A DNA stretch of 64,000 nt. Origin: an uncultured Oscillospiraceae bacterium (GTDB lineage: Bacteria > Bacillota > Clostridia > Oscillospirales > Ruminococcaceae). The notes beneath the pieces are model-generated. The model did not search any database. It was given only the letters and a program-made list of their open reading frames with translations, and had not been told where the DNA came from. Shown here in pieces: positions 25,429 to 34,188 of this stretch. The stretch spans positions 1-64,000 of the forward strand of contig CAJTNJ010000007.1 in assembly GCA_910577565.1 (NCBI GenBank), written 5' to 3'. The stretch's first letter is position 1. Each line of letters opens with the position of its first letter. A program made the translations under genes and the position numbers.

Positions 25429-25631
25429 TGAAAGCTAATGAATTCAGAAAAAATAATACGGATGAGCTTAATAAGAAGCTTAAGGAACTTAAAGCTGAAC
25501 TGTTTAACCTGCGTTTCCAGCTCGCTGTTAATCAGCTTGAAAATCCGATGCGAATCAAAGCAGTAAAAAAAGATATTGCACGCATCAAAACCATTATCCG
25601 TGAGCGCGAGTTAAAACAAAGCGCCAACTAA
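25428..25631 (+). CDS. rpmC: Ribosomal protein L29
   Basis: 67 residues, a two-helix protein by the tunnel exit beside L23. KANEFRKNNTDELNKKLKEL and ELFNLRFQLAVNQLENPMRI match the family. Start overlaps the rplP stop (TAATG). Confidence 0.96.
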   Translation: MKANEFRKNNTDELNKKLKELKAELFNLRFQLAVNQLENPMRIKAVKKDIARIKTIIRERELKQSAN

Positions 25632-25652
25632 TGTGAAGGGAGGATTATAGCT

Positions 25653-25913
25653 GTGAGTGAGCAAAGGAAACTTAGAAAAACTCGTGTTGGACGGGTTGTA
25701 AGTGACAAGATGGATAAAACTGTTGTTGTTGCTATTGTTGACAATGTTCGTCATCCGCTTTACAAAAAGATAGTTAAAAGGACTGTTAAGCTTAAAGCAC
25801 ATGACGAAGCAAACAGCTGCTTTGTTGGAGATAAAGTTCAAATTATGGAGACACGTCCTTTGTCTAAGGACAAAAGATGGAGAGTTGTAAGCATCTTGGA
25901 AAAAGCAAAATAA
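25653..25913 (+). CDS. rpsQ: Ribosomal protein S17
   Basis: 86 residues, OB-fold protein binding the lower body of 16S rRNA early in assembly. TRVGRVVSDKMDKTVVVAI, HPLYKKIVKRTVKLKAHDE and VQIMETRPLSKDKRWRVV are standard. GTG start behind GGGAGG. Confidence 0.97.
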   Translation: MSEQRKLRKTRVGRVVSDKMDKTVVVAIVDNVRHPLYKKIVKRTVKLKAHDEANSCFVGDKVQIMETRPLSKDKRWRVVSILEKAK

Positions 25914-25955
25914 TATACTTTCAAAAAGATGTAACAATGTAAGGAGGAACACACT

Positions 25956-26324
25956 GTGATACAGATGCAAACTTACCTCAAAGTAGCAGACAATACGGGC
26001 GCTAAATCACTAATGTGTATTCGTGTTCTGGGAGGTTCGCGCAAGAGGTATGCAAACATAGGTGACGTTGTGGTTGCTTCAGTTAAGAAAGCAGCACCGG
26101 GCAGCGTTGTCAAAAAAGGTGATGTGGTAAAAGCGGTTATAGTTCGTTCTGCAAGAGGTGTAAGACGTGAAGACGGCACCTATATCCGTTTTGACGAGAA
26201 TGCCGCAGTTATCATAAAAGAAGATAAAAACCCAAGAGGCACACGTATTTTTGGGCCGGTAGCAAGAGAGCTGAGAGATAAGGACTATATGAAGATTTTA
26301 TCGCTTGCTCCCGAAGTACTGTAA
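25956..26324 (+). CDS. rplN: Ribosomal protein L14
   Basis: 122 residues; makes an intersubunit bridge and is the docking site of the silencing factor RsfS. MIQMQTYLKVADNTGAKSLM and the ending GPVARELRDKDYMKILSLAPE are nearly invariant. GTG start after AAGGAGG. Confidence 0.97.
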   Translation: MIQMQTYLKVADNTGAKSLMCIRVLGGSRKRYANIGDVVVASVKKAAPGSVVKKGDVVKAVIVRSARGVRREDGTYIRFDENAAVIIKEDKNPRGTRIFGPVARELRDKDYMKILSLAPEVL

Positions 26325-26335
26325 TGGGAGGTGCA

Positions 26336-26662
26336 ATGAAAATGAGACATAAATTGCACGTTAAGACCGGTGATGAAGTGAAAGTAATCAGCGGCAAAGA
26401 CAAGGGCAAAACAGGCAAGGTGGTTGGTGTATCCACAAAAGAAGGCAAAGTGATTGTAGAAAAAATCAACATAGCCACAAAGCACCTTAAACCAAAGCAA
26501 CAAGGGGCAACAGGCAGCATAGTTAAAGTTGAAGCGCCGATGTATGCATCAAAAGTTATGCTTGTTTGTCCAAAATGCAAAAAGGCCACACGTCTTGCTC
26601 ATGGAGTGGACGAATATGGCAAGAAAAAGCGTCAGTGTAAGCACTGCAGCAACTTATTTTAA
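26336..26662 (+). CDS. rplX: Ribosomal protein L24 (zinc-ribbon form)
   Basis: About 108 residues; starts 50S assembly. The KOW motif is VKVISGKDKGKTGKVVGVS. The C-terminus has two CxxC pairs (CPKCKKATR, CKHCSNLF), the zinc-binding variant. ATG at 26336 has GGGAGG five bases upstream; the frame-open start at 26324 coincides with the L14 stop and is less likely, and 26342 is a close alternative. Confidence 0.95.
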   Translation: MKMRHKLHVKTGDEVKVISGKDKGKTGKVVGVSTKEGKVIVEKINIATKHLKPKQQGATGSIVKVEAPMYASKVMLVCPKCKKATRLAHGVDEYGKKKRQCKHCSNLF

Positions 26663-26676
26663 GCAAGGAGGCAGAC

Positions 26677-27219
26677 ATGGCAAGGTTAAAAGAAAAATAT
26701 AAAAAAGAAGTTGCGCCGCAGCTAATGAAAAAGTTCGGTTATAAAAACGTCATGGAGATTCCAAAGCTTGAGAAGGTTGTCATCAATGTAGGAGCTGGCG
26801 AAGCCAGAGACAATTCAAAAGTAATTGACTCTATAATGGGCGATTTGGCTGACATTACTGGACAAAAGCCGATAGTTTGTAAAGCGAGAAAATCTGTTGC
26901 AAACTTCAAGCTGCGTGAGGGAATGAATATTGGTTGTAAAGTTACTTTGCGCGCCGACAACATGTATGAATTTGTAGATCGTTTGTTTAACGTAGCTCTT
27001 CCGCGTGTTCGTGACTTTAGGGGCATAAATGCAAATTCGTTTGACGGCAGAGGGAACTATAACATGGGTCTTAAAGAACAACTCATTTTTCCGGAAATTG
27101 AGTTTGATAAAATAGATAAAACCCGCGGTATGGACATATGTTTTGTTACTACCGCAAAAACAGATGAGGAGTCCAGAGAGCTTTTGTCGCTTATGGGCGC
27201 ACCATTTAAAACGAAATAG
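26677..27219 (+). CDS. rplE: Ribosomal protein L5
   Basis: 180 residues; binds 5S rRNA with L18 and touches the P-site tRNA. YGYKNVMEIPKLEKVVINVG-like opening (here FGYKNVMEIPKLEKVVINVG), FVDRLFNVALPRVRDFRGI, and FPEIEFDKIDKTRGMDI are conserved. ATG with AAGGAGG. Confidence 0.97.
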   Translation: MARLKEKYKKEVAPQLMKKFGYKNVMEIPKLEKVVINVGAGEARDNSKVIDSIMGDLADITGQKPIVCKARKSVANFKLREGMNIGCKVTLRADNMYEFVDRLFNVALPRVRDFRGINANSFDGRGNYNMGLKEQLIFPEIEFDKIDKTRGMDICFVTTAKTDEESRELLSLMGAPFKTK

Positions 27220-27232
27220 GGAGGAAAAACCA

Positions 27233-27418
27233 ATGGCAAAAAAGTCGATGATTGCTAAGCAACAGAGGGAGCCCAAGTTTTCCACCCGTGCTTATAACCG
27301 ATGTAAGATATGTGGTAGACCACATGCATATTTACGTAAATATGGCATATGTCGTATATGTTTTCGCGAATTGGCTTATAAAGGCCACATTCCGGGCATT
27401 AAGAAATCCAGCTGGTAA
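27233..27418 (+). CDS. rpsZ: Ribosomal protein S14, zinc type
   Basis: 61 residues, the short form. CKICGRPHAYLRKYGICRIC gives the four-Cys zinc knuckle, followed by FRELAYKGHIPGIKKSSW. Long S14 forms lack this motif and are about 100 residues. The ATG at 27233 follows GGGAGGAAA; the longer open frame from 27143 is not used. Confidence 0.97.
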   Translation: MAKKSMIAKQQREPKFSTRAYNRCKICGRPHAYLRKYGICRICFRELAYKGHIPGIKKSSW

Positions 27419-27444
27419 GAGCACGAGCAAGGGAGGTTTAGGTT

Positions 27445-27843
27445 ATGCAAACTACTGATACTATAGCTGATATGCTAACGCGAATTCGTAATGCGAGTTC
27501 TGCAAAGCATAACACAGTAGACATTCCTGCATCGAACATGAAAAAGTCTATAGCACAGATCTTGGTTGACGAAGGTTTTGTTAGTGGCTTTGAAGTAATA
27601 GACGATGGTAAGCAAGGAATAATTCATATTAAATTAAAATATACAGATAACAGATCACCGGTTATTACCGGACTAAGAAGGGTTTCAAAGCCCGGTTTAA
27701 GAATGTACTCTAATTGTAAGGAACTTCCAAAAGTCATGAAAGGTCTTGGGGTTGCAATTGTGTCTACATCAAAGGGTGTTATGACAGATAAGGCAGCCAG
27801 AAAGGCAAATGCTGGCGGAGAAGTTCTGGCATTTATCTGGTAA
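27445..27843 (+). CDS. rpsH: Ribosomal protein S8
   Basis: 132 residues; binds the central domain of 16S rRNA and acts in E. coli as the spc operon repressor. DTIADMLTRIRNASSAKH, SKPGLRMYSNCKELPKV and GVAIVSTSKGVMTDKAARK are intact. ATG with GGGAGG; 13 bases separate it from rplF. Confidence 0.97.
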   Translation: MQTTDTIADMLTRIRNASSAKHNTVDIPASNMKKSIAQILVDEGFVSGFEVIDDGKQGIIHIKLKYTDNRSPVITGLRRVSKPGLRMYSNCKELPKVMKGLGVAIVSTSKGVMTDKAARKANAGGEVLAFIW

Positions 27844-27856
27844 GGAGGGAAAATTA

Positions 27857-28405
27857 ATGTCTCGAATTGGAAATGCTCCTATTCATGTTCCTTCCGGGGT
27901 AGATGTCAAAATAGATGGCAATCACATTACTGTAAAGGGCCCGAAAGGGAATTTGGAGAGAGATTTTAACAGCGAAATGACAGTTAAGCTTGAAGATAAC
28001 ACAATAACAGTGCAAAGACCTAGTGAGAATAAAAAACACAAAAGCTTGCACGGTTTAACTCGCGCGCTTATATTCAATATGGTTGAAGGTGTAACAAACG
28101 GCTTTAAAAAAGAACTTGAAGTTAACGGTGTAGGATATCGTGTTCAAAAGCAAGGCAAAAATCTTGTTATGAACTTAGGTTTTTCTCATCAAGTTACCGT
28201 TTCGGAAATTGATGGAATAACAATTGACGTTCCAAACCAAAACTCAATCATCATATCCGGTTCTGACAAACAAAAGGTTGGTCAGTTCGCAGCTGATGTG
28301 AGAGAAAAAAGACCTCCTGAACCTTATAAAGGCAAGGGAATTAAATATGTTGATGAGGTAATTAAGCGTAAAGAAGGCAAGGCCGGCAAGGGCGCCAAGA
28401 GTTAG
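27857..28405 (+). CDS. rplF: Ribosomal protein L6
   Basis: 182 residues; near the factor-binding site of the 50S subunit. MSRIGNAPIHVPSGVDVKI begins the first of two related domains; the second ends with RPPEPYKGKGIKYVDEVIK. ATG with AAGGAGGG; an in-frame extension to 27809 overlaps rpsH and is rejected. Confidence 0.97.
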   Translation: MSRIGNAPIHVPSGVDVKIDGNHITVKGPKGNLERDFNSEMTVKLEDNTITVQRPSENKKHKSLHGLTRALIFNMVEGVTNGFKKELEVNGVGYRVQKQGKNLVMNLGFSHQVTVSEIDGITIDVPNQNSIIISGSDKQKVGQFAADVREKRPPEPYKGKGIKYVDEVIKRKEGKAGKGAKS

Positions 28406-28422
28406 GAAGGAGTGATTGAAAG

Positions 28423-28764
28423 ATGCTTGATAAGCAAAGAGCAAGAAGACATCGCAGGGTGCGCGGTAAAATTTTTGGTACGGCACAGCGTCCACGTTTA
28501 AACGTATTTCGTTCCGCTAAGAACATATACGCTCAAATCATAGATGACGTTAGTGGGACGACTTTGGTGAGCGCTTCTTCCACCGAGAAGGATTTTGGCG
28601 TTGGCGGCAATAAAGACGCTGCTGAAAAGGTTGGCATGATGGTAGGTAAACGTGCGATTGAAAAAGGAATTGATACTGTTGTGTTCGATCGCGGTGGCTA
28701 TCTATATCATGGACGGGTAGAAAAATTAGCAGAGGGAGCTCGCAAGAGCGGTCTCAAATTCTAA
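28423..28764 (+). CDS. rplR: Ribosomal protein L18
   Basis: 113 residues; carries 5S rRNA into the 50S subunit. A basic N-terminus (RARRHRRVRGKIFGTAQRPR), LNVFRSAKNIYAQIIDDVSG and the ending VVFDRGGYLYHGRVEKLAEG are standard. ATG after GGAAGGAGTGATT. Confidence 0.97.
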   Translation: MLDKQRARRHRRVRGKIFGTAQRPRLNVFRSAKNIYAQIIDDVSGTTLVSASSTEKDFGVGGNKDAAEKVGMMVGKRAIEKGIDTVVFDRGGYLYHGRVEKLAEGARKSGLKF

Positions 28765-28782
28765 AAGGAAGGGTGTTTAGTT

Positions 28783-29292
28783 TTGGCTAAAGCAGACAGA
28801 AATGAAGCAGTTTCCTCTGAATTGCAGGAGAAAGTTGTATCAATAAACCGTGTATCCAAAACAGTTAAAGGTGGACGCATATTTAAGTTTGCAGCATTAG
28901 TTGTTGTTGGTGACGGAAAAGGCAAAATCGGCATGGGAATTGGCAAGTCCGGTGAGGTGCCCGATGCTGTTAGAAAAGGCATTGAAGATGCAAAGAAAAA
29001 CCTTTTGCACATTGAGCTTAAAGGCACAACCATCCCGCACGAAATTGTGGGAGAATATGGCGCAGGAAGGGTTTTGTTAAAGCCTGCACCTGAAGGAACG
29101 GGAGTTATCGCTGGTGGACCTGTGCGTGCTGTTGTTGAAGTGTCCGGAATAAAGGATATTCGTACAAAGGCTCTTCGCAGTAACAACCCGATAAATGTTG
29201 TAAGAGCGACAATTGATGGATTGTGTTCACTGCGCAATGTAGAAAATGTAGCAGCTATACGCGGCAAGACACCACAAGAAATTTTAGGCTAA
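28783..29292 (+). CDS. rpsE: Ribosomal protein S5
   Basis: 169 residues; controls decoding accuracy and helps unwind mRNA at the entry site. RVSKTVKGGRIFKFAALVVV contains the loop linked to spectinomycin response; GRVLLKPAPEGTGVIAGGPV and the ending GKTPQEIL are conserved. TTG start with AAGGAAGGG. Confidence 0.97.
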   Translation: MAKADRNEAVSSELQEKVVSINRVSKTVKGGRIFKFAALVVVGDGKGKIGMGIGKSGEVPDAVRKGIEDAKKNLLHIELKGTTIPHEIVGEYGAGRVLLKPAPEGTGVIAGGPVRAVVEVSGIKDIRTKALRSNNPINVVRATIDGLCSLRNVENVAAIRGKTPQEILG

Positions 29293-29306
29293 GGAGGAGC
29301 GTTTAA

Positions 29307-29483
29307 ATGGCACTTAATATTAAATTGGTAAAAAGTCTCATAGGCTCCAACAAGAGACAAATTGCAGTGGCAAAGTCGCTTGGGCTAAAAAAAATAGGTG
29401 ATACAGCAGCACAACCCGACAATCCTGCAACGCAGGGAAAGATTAGTAAAATATCTCATCTTGTTGAAGTTGTATCTGAGTAA
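29307..29483 (+). CDS. rpmD: Ribosomal protein L30
   Basis: 58 residues, family length. NIKLVKSLIGSNKRQIAVAK followed by SLGLKKIGDTAAQPD and GKISKISHLVEVV is the L30 pattern of the ferredoxin-like fold. ATG with AAGGAGGAG. Its position between rpsE and rplO is the canonical one. Confidence 0.96.
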   Translation: MALNIKLVKSLIGSNKRQIAVAKSLGLKKIGDTAAQPDNPATQGKISKISHLVEVVSE

Positions 29484-29503
29484 ACCAGGGAGGTGTATAA
29501 TTA

Positions 29504-29944
29504 ATGAAACTGCATGAATTATCTCCGGCACCGGGTTCTAAAAAAGCCAAAAAGAGAATTGGCAGAGGATCGGGTTCGGGAACCGGAAAAACAGCTGGTA
29601 AAGGACATAAAGGTCAAAATGCACGTTCAGGCGGAGGTGTTCGTCCAGGATTTGAAGGTGGACAAATGCCTTTGCAAAGACGAGTTCCTAAGCGTGGATT
29701 CAACAATATTTTCGCTAAAAGATATGCTATAGTTAATGTGGGTGATCTTGAAAAGTTCGATGACGGGGCAACAGTTGACATCAAATCGTTGAAGACAGTT
29801 GGACTTGTCAAAAAAGAATATGATGGACTCAAAGTGCTTGGAGAGGGAAATTTAAATAAGAAACTTACTGTTAATGCGGTAAAATTTTCAAAGGCTGCAA
29901 AAGAAAAGATAGAAAATGCAGGCGGAAAGGCAGAGGTGCATTAA
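29504..29944 (+). CDS. rplO: Ribosomal protein L15
   Basis: 146 residues; a late 50S assembly protein with a long basic extension. KLHELSPAPGSKKAKKRIG, GSGTGKTAGKGHKGQNARSG and GGQMPLQRRVPKRGFNN are characteristic. ATG after GGGAGG. SecY starts one base after its stop. Confidence 0.97.
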   Translation: MKLHELSPAPGSKKAKKRIGRGSGSGTGKTAGKGHKGQNARSGGGVRPGFEGGQMPLQRRVPKRGFNNIFAKRYAIVNVGDLEKFDDGATVDIKSLKTVGLVKKEYDGLKVLGEGNLNKKLTVNAVKFSKAAKEKIENAGGKAEVH

Positions 29945-29945
29945 T

Positions 29946-31241
29946 ATGTTTGAAGTATTTGCAAAAGCTTTCCGTATCAAAGACATAAGAAGCAAGCTTT
30001 TATTTACATTTTTGATTATAATCATTTACAGATTTGGATCGGCTATACCGGTGCCATTCATAGATGCAACTTTTATAGAGAATGCCATAAATGAAGCAGG
30101 TAGCTTTTTGGGATATCTAAACGTAATGTCCGGTGGAGGACTTTCAAATGCTACTATATTTGCAATGTCGATTGTTCCCTATATAAACGCATCGATTATA
30201 ATTCAGCTTTTAACGGTGGCTATCCCGGCTCTTGAAAAACTGCAAAAAGAAGGAGAGCATGGCCGTAAAAAGATAACCAAGATAACAAGATATGTTACCG
30301 TGGCACTTGCTGCTTTGCAGGCAATAGGATATTACTTTTTAATTCGCTCATATTCAGCACTTAAGTATACACAAGGCTTTGACGGATGGTTTGCAGCTGT
30401 GGTTATCGTTATAACTCTTTCTGCAGGTACGGCGTTTATTGTTTGGCTTGGCGAGCGTGTTACCGAAAAGGGAATAGGAAATGGAATATCCATCATCTTG
30501 TTTGCCGGTATCATCTCAAGGACACCTTCTGCAGTTAGCGCATTGTGGGATATGCTTAAGCTTGGCGCCAGTGGACAATGGCAGTACTTTATCTATGTTC
30601 CGCTGATTGTTATAATCTTCTTGGCAATGATTGTGTTCATTGTGGTTATTAACTTTGGTGAGCGCCGCATACCGATACAGTACGCAAAACGTGTAGTTGG
30701 AAGAAAGATGTATGCAGGACAAAACTCTCATATTCCAATCAAGATAAGCATGAGTGGTGTTATGCCGATCATCTTTGCAAGTTCGATATTGGGTATGCCC
30801 AGTATGATTAGTGGGTTTATAAATCCAAAGCAAGGTACATTTTGGTATAATTTTTTCTCAGCATTTAAATATGACTCATGGGCATATGCAATTATGTATT
30901 TTATATTGATTATAGCTTTCAATTTCTTCTATGTAACAATACAGTACAACCCTATTGAGATTGCGAACAATCTTAGAAAGAGTAATGGTTCAATACCAGG
31001 AATAAGACCGGGTAAATCGACATCCGATTATATTTCAAGGGTGCTTTGGAAGATAGCAATGGCCGGAGCAATATGCCTTGCAATCATTGCGGTATTCCCG
31101 ATAGTCTTTACATTGCTGACAAGCACAAATGTAGCACTTGGTGGAACATCGATTATAATTGTTGTTGGTGTTGCTCTTGAAACAGTTCGTGTGCTCGAGT
31201 CGCAGTTAACCATGCAAAAGCATAAAGGGTTCTTAGAATAA
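29946..31241 (+). CDS. secY: Protein translocase subunit SecY
   Basis: 431 residues, ten membrane helices; the pore of the Sec translocon. RSKLLFTFLIIIIYRFGSAI opens the first helix, and VMSGGGLSNATIFAMSIVPY and ASIIIQLLTVAIPALEKLQK surround the plug region. The cytosolic loop NPIEIANNLRKSNGSIPGIR with RPGKST is intact. The ATG at 29946 directly follows rplO; the longer frame from 29916 lies inside it. Confidence 0.97.
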   Translation: MFEVFAKAFRIKDIRSKLLFTFLIIIIYRFGSAIPVPFIDATFIENAINEAGSFLGYLNVMSGGGLSNATIFAMSIVPYINASIIIQLLTVAIPALEKLQKEGEHGRKKITKITRYVTVALAALQAIGYYFLIRSYSALKYTQGFDGWFAAVVIVITLSAGTAFIVWLGERVTEKGIGNGISIILFAGIISRTPSAVSALWDMLKLGASGQWQYFIYVPLIVIIFLAMIVFIVVINFGERRIPIQYAKRVVGRKMYAGQNSHIPIKISMSGVMPIIFASSILGMPSMISGFINPKQGTFWYNFFSAFKYDSWAYAIMYFILIIAFNFFYVTIQYNPIEIANNLRKSNGSIPGIRPGKSTSDYISRVLWKIAMAGAICLAIIAVFPIVFTLLTSTNVALGGTSIIIVVGVALETVRVLESQLTMQKHKGFLE

Positions 31242-31283
31242 TAAAATATTATTGTAAGAAAACTTAGTATGTGGAGGAAAAAT

Positions 31284-31922
31284 ATGAATTTGATTTTATT
31301 GGGAGCACCGGGTGCCGGCAAGGGAACACAAGCTGAAATGATTTGCAAGGAGTTTGACATTCCAACCGTTTCTACAGGCAATATATTGAGAGAAGCCGTG
31401 AAAAAAGGAACCGAACTTGGGTTAAAAGCCAAATCTTGCATGGACTCTGGAAACTTGGTGCCTGACGAAGTGGTTATTGAACTTTTGAAGCAACGCATAT
31501 CTGAAGATGACTGCAAAAACGGTTTCATATTGGATGGCTTTCCAAGGACTGTTCCTCAGGCTGAGGCTCTTGACAAAATGGGAGTTAGAATTGACAAAGT
31601 CATTGAGATATATGTACCTGATGAGAAGATAATGGGCAGGTTGTCAGGAAGACGTGTTTGTGAAGACTGTGGGGCATCTTACCATACAGAGTATAAAAAG
31701 CCCGATGTTTGCGGCATATGCAATCTTTGTGGCGGCAAGTTGGTTCAGCGCAAAGATGATGACCCGAAAATTGTTAAAGATAGACTGACAGTTTTCCACG
31801 AACAAACAGAGCCTCTCAAAGATTATTATTCATCTAAAGGCAAGCTTGTTGTAGTAGAAGGTCAAGAAGAGGTTAAAGACACAACTGCTCTTACATTCAA
31901 GGCCGTTAGAGGAAACTTATGA
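31284..31922 (+). CDS. adk: Adenylate kinase
   Basis: 212 residues; converts ATP + AMP to 2 ADP in the cytosol. P-loop LLGAPGAGKGTQAEMI, AMP site STGNILREAVKKGTELG, GFPRTVPQAEAL and the LID with a zinc knuckle (CEDCGASYH then CGICNLCGGKL), as in other Gram-positive enzymes. ATG at 31284 with GGAGG. The stop overlaps the map start. Confidence 0.97.
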   Translation: MNLILLGAPGAGKGTQAEMICKEFDIPTVSTGNILREAVKKGTELGLKAKSCMDSGNLVPDEVVIELLKQRISEDDCKNGFILDGFPRTVPQAEALDKMGVRIDKVIEIYVPDEKIMGRLSGRRVCEDCGASYHTEYKKPDVCGICNLCGGKLVQRKDDDPKIVKDRLTVFHEQTEPLKDYYSSKGKLVVVEGQEEVKDTTALTFKAVRGNL

Positions 31923-32668
31923 TTAGCCTGAGAACTCAAAGGGAAATAGAAAAAATTGGTGATGCAGCAAAGATATCGGCACAGGCACTTAAAGTGGCCG
32001 GTGAGCGATGTAAAGTTGGAGTTAGCACTTGGGAGATCGACCAAGCAGTTAGGAAGTTTATCGTTTCGCAAGGGGCAGAACCTAACTTTCTGCATTATCA
32101 AGGGTTTCCGGCATCTGCTTGCATATCTGTCAACGACGCAGTTATACATGGCATTCCGTCAAAGGATATTGTCTTAAAGGAAGGCGATATCGTAAGTGTA
32201 GATACTGGGGCGGTTTACAATGGATATCATGGAGACAATGCTTTCACATTTAAGGTTGGCAAAGTAAGTGAAAATGCAAGTAAGCTTTTAGATGTGACTG
32301 AAAAAGCGCTCTATGCCGGCGTTGAACAAGCAGTAGTCGGAAACAGGATTGGAGATATATCTCACGCTATCGAAAAGACGGTACTTCCGGGTGGATATGG
32401 GATCGTAAGAGAGTTTGTAGGACATGGAGTTGGAGAAAATTTGCATGAAGAACCCGAAATTCCAAACTTCGGACGTCCCGGCAGAGGGCCAAGGTTAATG
32501 GCAGGAATGGTGCTTGCAATCGAGCCCATGATAAACGAGAGCGGCGATGAGGTGGTTCATTTGCCTGATGGCTGGACTATAAAAACCGCAAACGGGAAAT
32601 TATCAGCTCATTTTGAGCATACAATTGTTGTTACAAACAATGGTCCCGTGATACTTACAAAGGTTTAG
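31919..32668 (+). CDS. map: Methionine aminopeptidase, type I
   Basis: 249 residues; removes the initiator Met from nascent proteins. The metal ligands are present: SVDTGAVYNGYHGDNAFTF with two Asp, GHGVGENLHEEPEIPN with His, AIEPMIN with Glu, and the final Glu in SAHFEHTIVV. HYQGFPASACISVNDAVIHG is the substrate His region. It overlaps adk by four bases, as is common in Firmicutes. Confidence 0.97.
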   Translation: MISLRTQREIEKIGDAAKISAQALKVAGERCKVGVSTWEIDQAVRKFIVSQGAEPNFLHYQGFPASACISVNDAVIHGIPSKDIVLKEGDIVSVDTGAVYNGYHGDNAFTFKVGKVSENASKLLDVTEKALYAGVEQAVVGNRIGDISHAIEKTVLPGGYGIVREFVGHGVGENLHEEPEIPNFGRPGRGPRLMAGMVLAIEPMINESGDEVVHLPDGWTIKTANGKLSAHFEHTIVVTNNGPVILTKV

Positions 32669-32674
32669 GTGAAT

Positions 32675-32926
32675 ATGATTATCCAAGAAGGAATGATTGT
32701 AAAATCGATAGCAGGACACGATAAAGACAGGTTTTATTTGGTGGTTAAAATTTCTCAGGACAGAGCATTTATAGCCGATGGTAAAAGAAGAAGCATAGAT
32801 TCTCAAAAGCCTAAGAATTTAAAGCACTTAAGACCCACTAAGGTAATTGTTAAAGTGGAAGATTATAAGACTGACAAATCGTTAAGAGCATTACTTCATA
32901 GTTATAATTATAGTACCAAAAAGTAG
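32675..32926 (+). CDS. KOW-domain RNA-binding protein (L14e/YbxF-like position)
   Basis: About 83 residues. MIIQEGMIVKSIAGHDKDRF then YLVVKISQDRAFIADGKRR is a KOW-type motif found in a small protein regularly placed between map and infA in Clostridia; its partner is presumably rRNA. A GTG at 32669, next to the map stop, is an alternative start. The exact function is not known to me. Confidence 0.75.
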   Translation: MIIQEGMIVKSIAGHDKDRFYLVVKISQDRAFIADGKRRSIDSQKPKNLKHLRPTKVIVKVEDYKTDKSLRALLHSYNYSTKK

Positions 32927-32942
32927 TTCCAAGGAGGATAGC

Positions 32943-33161
32943 ATGGCAAAAGATGATGTAATTGAAATTGAAGGCAAGGTAATAGAGGCTTTACCTAATG
33001 CAACATTTCAAGTAGAGCTTGAAAATGGACACCGAATTCTTGCACATATTTCTGGAAAGCTTAGAATGAATTTTATAAGAATTTTAGTTGGAGATAAAGT
33101 AACTGTTGAAATGTCGCCATACGATTTAACAAAAGGTCGTATAACCTGGCGTTCGAAATAG
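32943..33161 (+). CDS. infA: Translation initiation factor IF-1
   Basis: 72 residues, exact family length; an OB-fold protein that blocks the A site during initiation. MAKDDVIEIEGKVIEALPNA, GHRILAHISGKLRMNFIRI and SPYDLTKGRITWR are nearly invariant. ATG with AAGGAGGA. Confidence 0.97.
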   Translation: MAKDDVIEIEGKVIEALPNATFQVELENGHRILAHISGKLRMNFIRILVGDKVTVEMSPYDLTKGRITWRSK

Positions 33162-33208
33162 TTTATAAAAACTATATTAATGTTAATTCCGTAAAGGAGG
33201 TAATTTCG

Positions 33209-33322
33209 ATGAAAGTGAGACCTTCAGTCAAGCCCATATGTGAAAAATGTAAGATAATTAAACGCAAAGGGCGTGTAATGGTAATTTGTGAAAACAAAAA
33301 GCATAAACAAAGACAAGGTTAA
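33209..33322 (+). CDS. rpmJ: Ribosomal protein L36 (zinc form)
   Basis: 37 residues. MKVRPSVKPICEKCKIIKRK followed by GRVMVICENKKHKQRQG gives the C-x2-C-x12-C-x4-H zinc site of the C+ form. ATG after AAAGGAGG. Confidence 0.97.
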   Translation: MKVRPSVKPICEKCKIIKRKGRVMVICENKKHKQRQG

Positions 33323-33383
33323 AAACTAAAGTTAATCAACAATATAAAAAATTAAAAATAAAGTTTTGCATTGGAGGTGCATT

Positions 33384-33752
33384 ATGGCTCGTATAGCTGG
33401 TGTGGACTTACCCAGAGAAAAACGTATCGAGATCGGTTTGACATATATATATGGAATCGGTCGCAGCACTGCTAAAAATATTTTAGAAGCAACAGGTGTT
33501 AATCCTGATACTAGAGTTTATGATTTAACAGAAGAAGATACGTCAAAACTGCGTGAGTATATTGATAAAAACTTAAACGTTGAAGGAGATCTAAGGCGTG
33601 AAATTGGGTTAAATATAAAAAGACTAATTGAAATAAATTGCTATCGTGGAAGACGTCATAGACTGGGTTTGCCCGTTAGAGGTCAAAAGACAAAAACAAA
33701 TGCTCGCACAAGAAAAGGTCCTAAAAAGACGATGGCAAACAAGAAAAAGTAG
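33384..33752 (+). CDS. rpsM: Ribosomal protein S13
   Basis: 122 residues; bridges to the 50S subunit and contacts P-site tRNA. ARIAGVDLPREKRIEIGLTY, IYGIGRSTAKNILEATGV and the basic tail RGQKTKTNARTRKGPKKT are typical. ATG at 33384 with TTGGAGG; the open frame from 33366 is unlikely to be used. Confidence 0.97.
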   Translation: MARIAGVDLPREKRIEIGLTYIYGIGRSTAKNILEATGVNPDTRVYDLTEEDTSKLREYIDKNLNVEGDLRREIGLNIKRLIEINCYRGRRHRLGLPVRGQKTKTNARTRKGPKKTMANKKK

Positions 33753-33767
33753 AGGAGGGACAATAAT

Positions 33768-34166
33768 ATGGCAAATGTTGGCAAAAAAACTGCTGTTCGC
33801 AGGCGCAGAGAACGTAAAAATATACAAAAAGGGGCGGTACATATACAGTCCACCTTTAACAACACAATAGTAACCATCACCGATACAAAAGGCAATGCGA
33901 TTTCTTGGGCATCTGCCGGAGGACTTGGTTTTCGCGGAAGCAGAAAGTCCACTCCGTTTGCGGCACAAACTGCAGCGGAAACTGCGGCGAAAGTAGCAAT
34001 GGAGCATGGCTTAAAATCTGTGGAAGTTTTCGTGAAAGGACCGGGAGCCGGACGTGAGGCAGCGATTCGTGCTTTACAATCAGCAGGCTTAGAGGTTAGC
34101 ATGATCAAAGATGTTACACCGATTCCTCACAACGGATGTCGTCCTCCAAAGAGAAGACGTGTATAA
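33768..34166 (+). CDS. rpsK: Ribosomal protein S11
   Basis: 132 residues; on the 30S platform near the E-site mRNA. HIQSTFNNTIVTITDTKGNA, SWASAGGLGFRGSRKSTPFA and the ending TPIPHNGCRPPKRRRV are conserved. AGGAGG-type site. Confidence 0.97.
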   Translation: MANVGKKTAVRRRRERKNIQKGAVHIQSTFNNTIVTITDTKGNAISWASAGGLGFRGSRKSTPFAAQTAAETAAKVAMEHGLKSVEVFVKGPGAGREAAIRALQSAGLEVSMIKDVTPIPHNGCRPPKRRRV

Positions 34167-34188
34167 TTAACAATAGGAGGTAAATGCA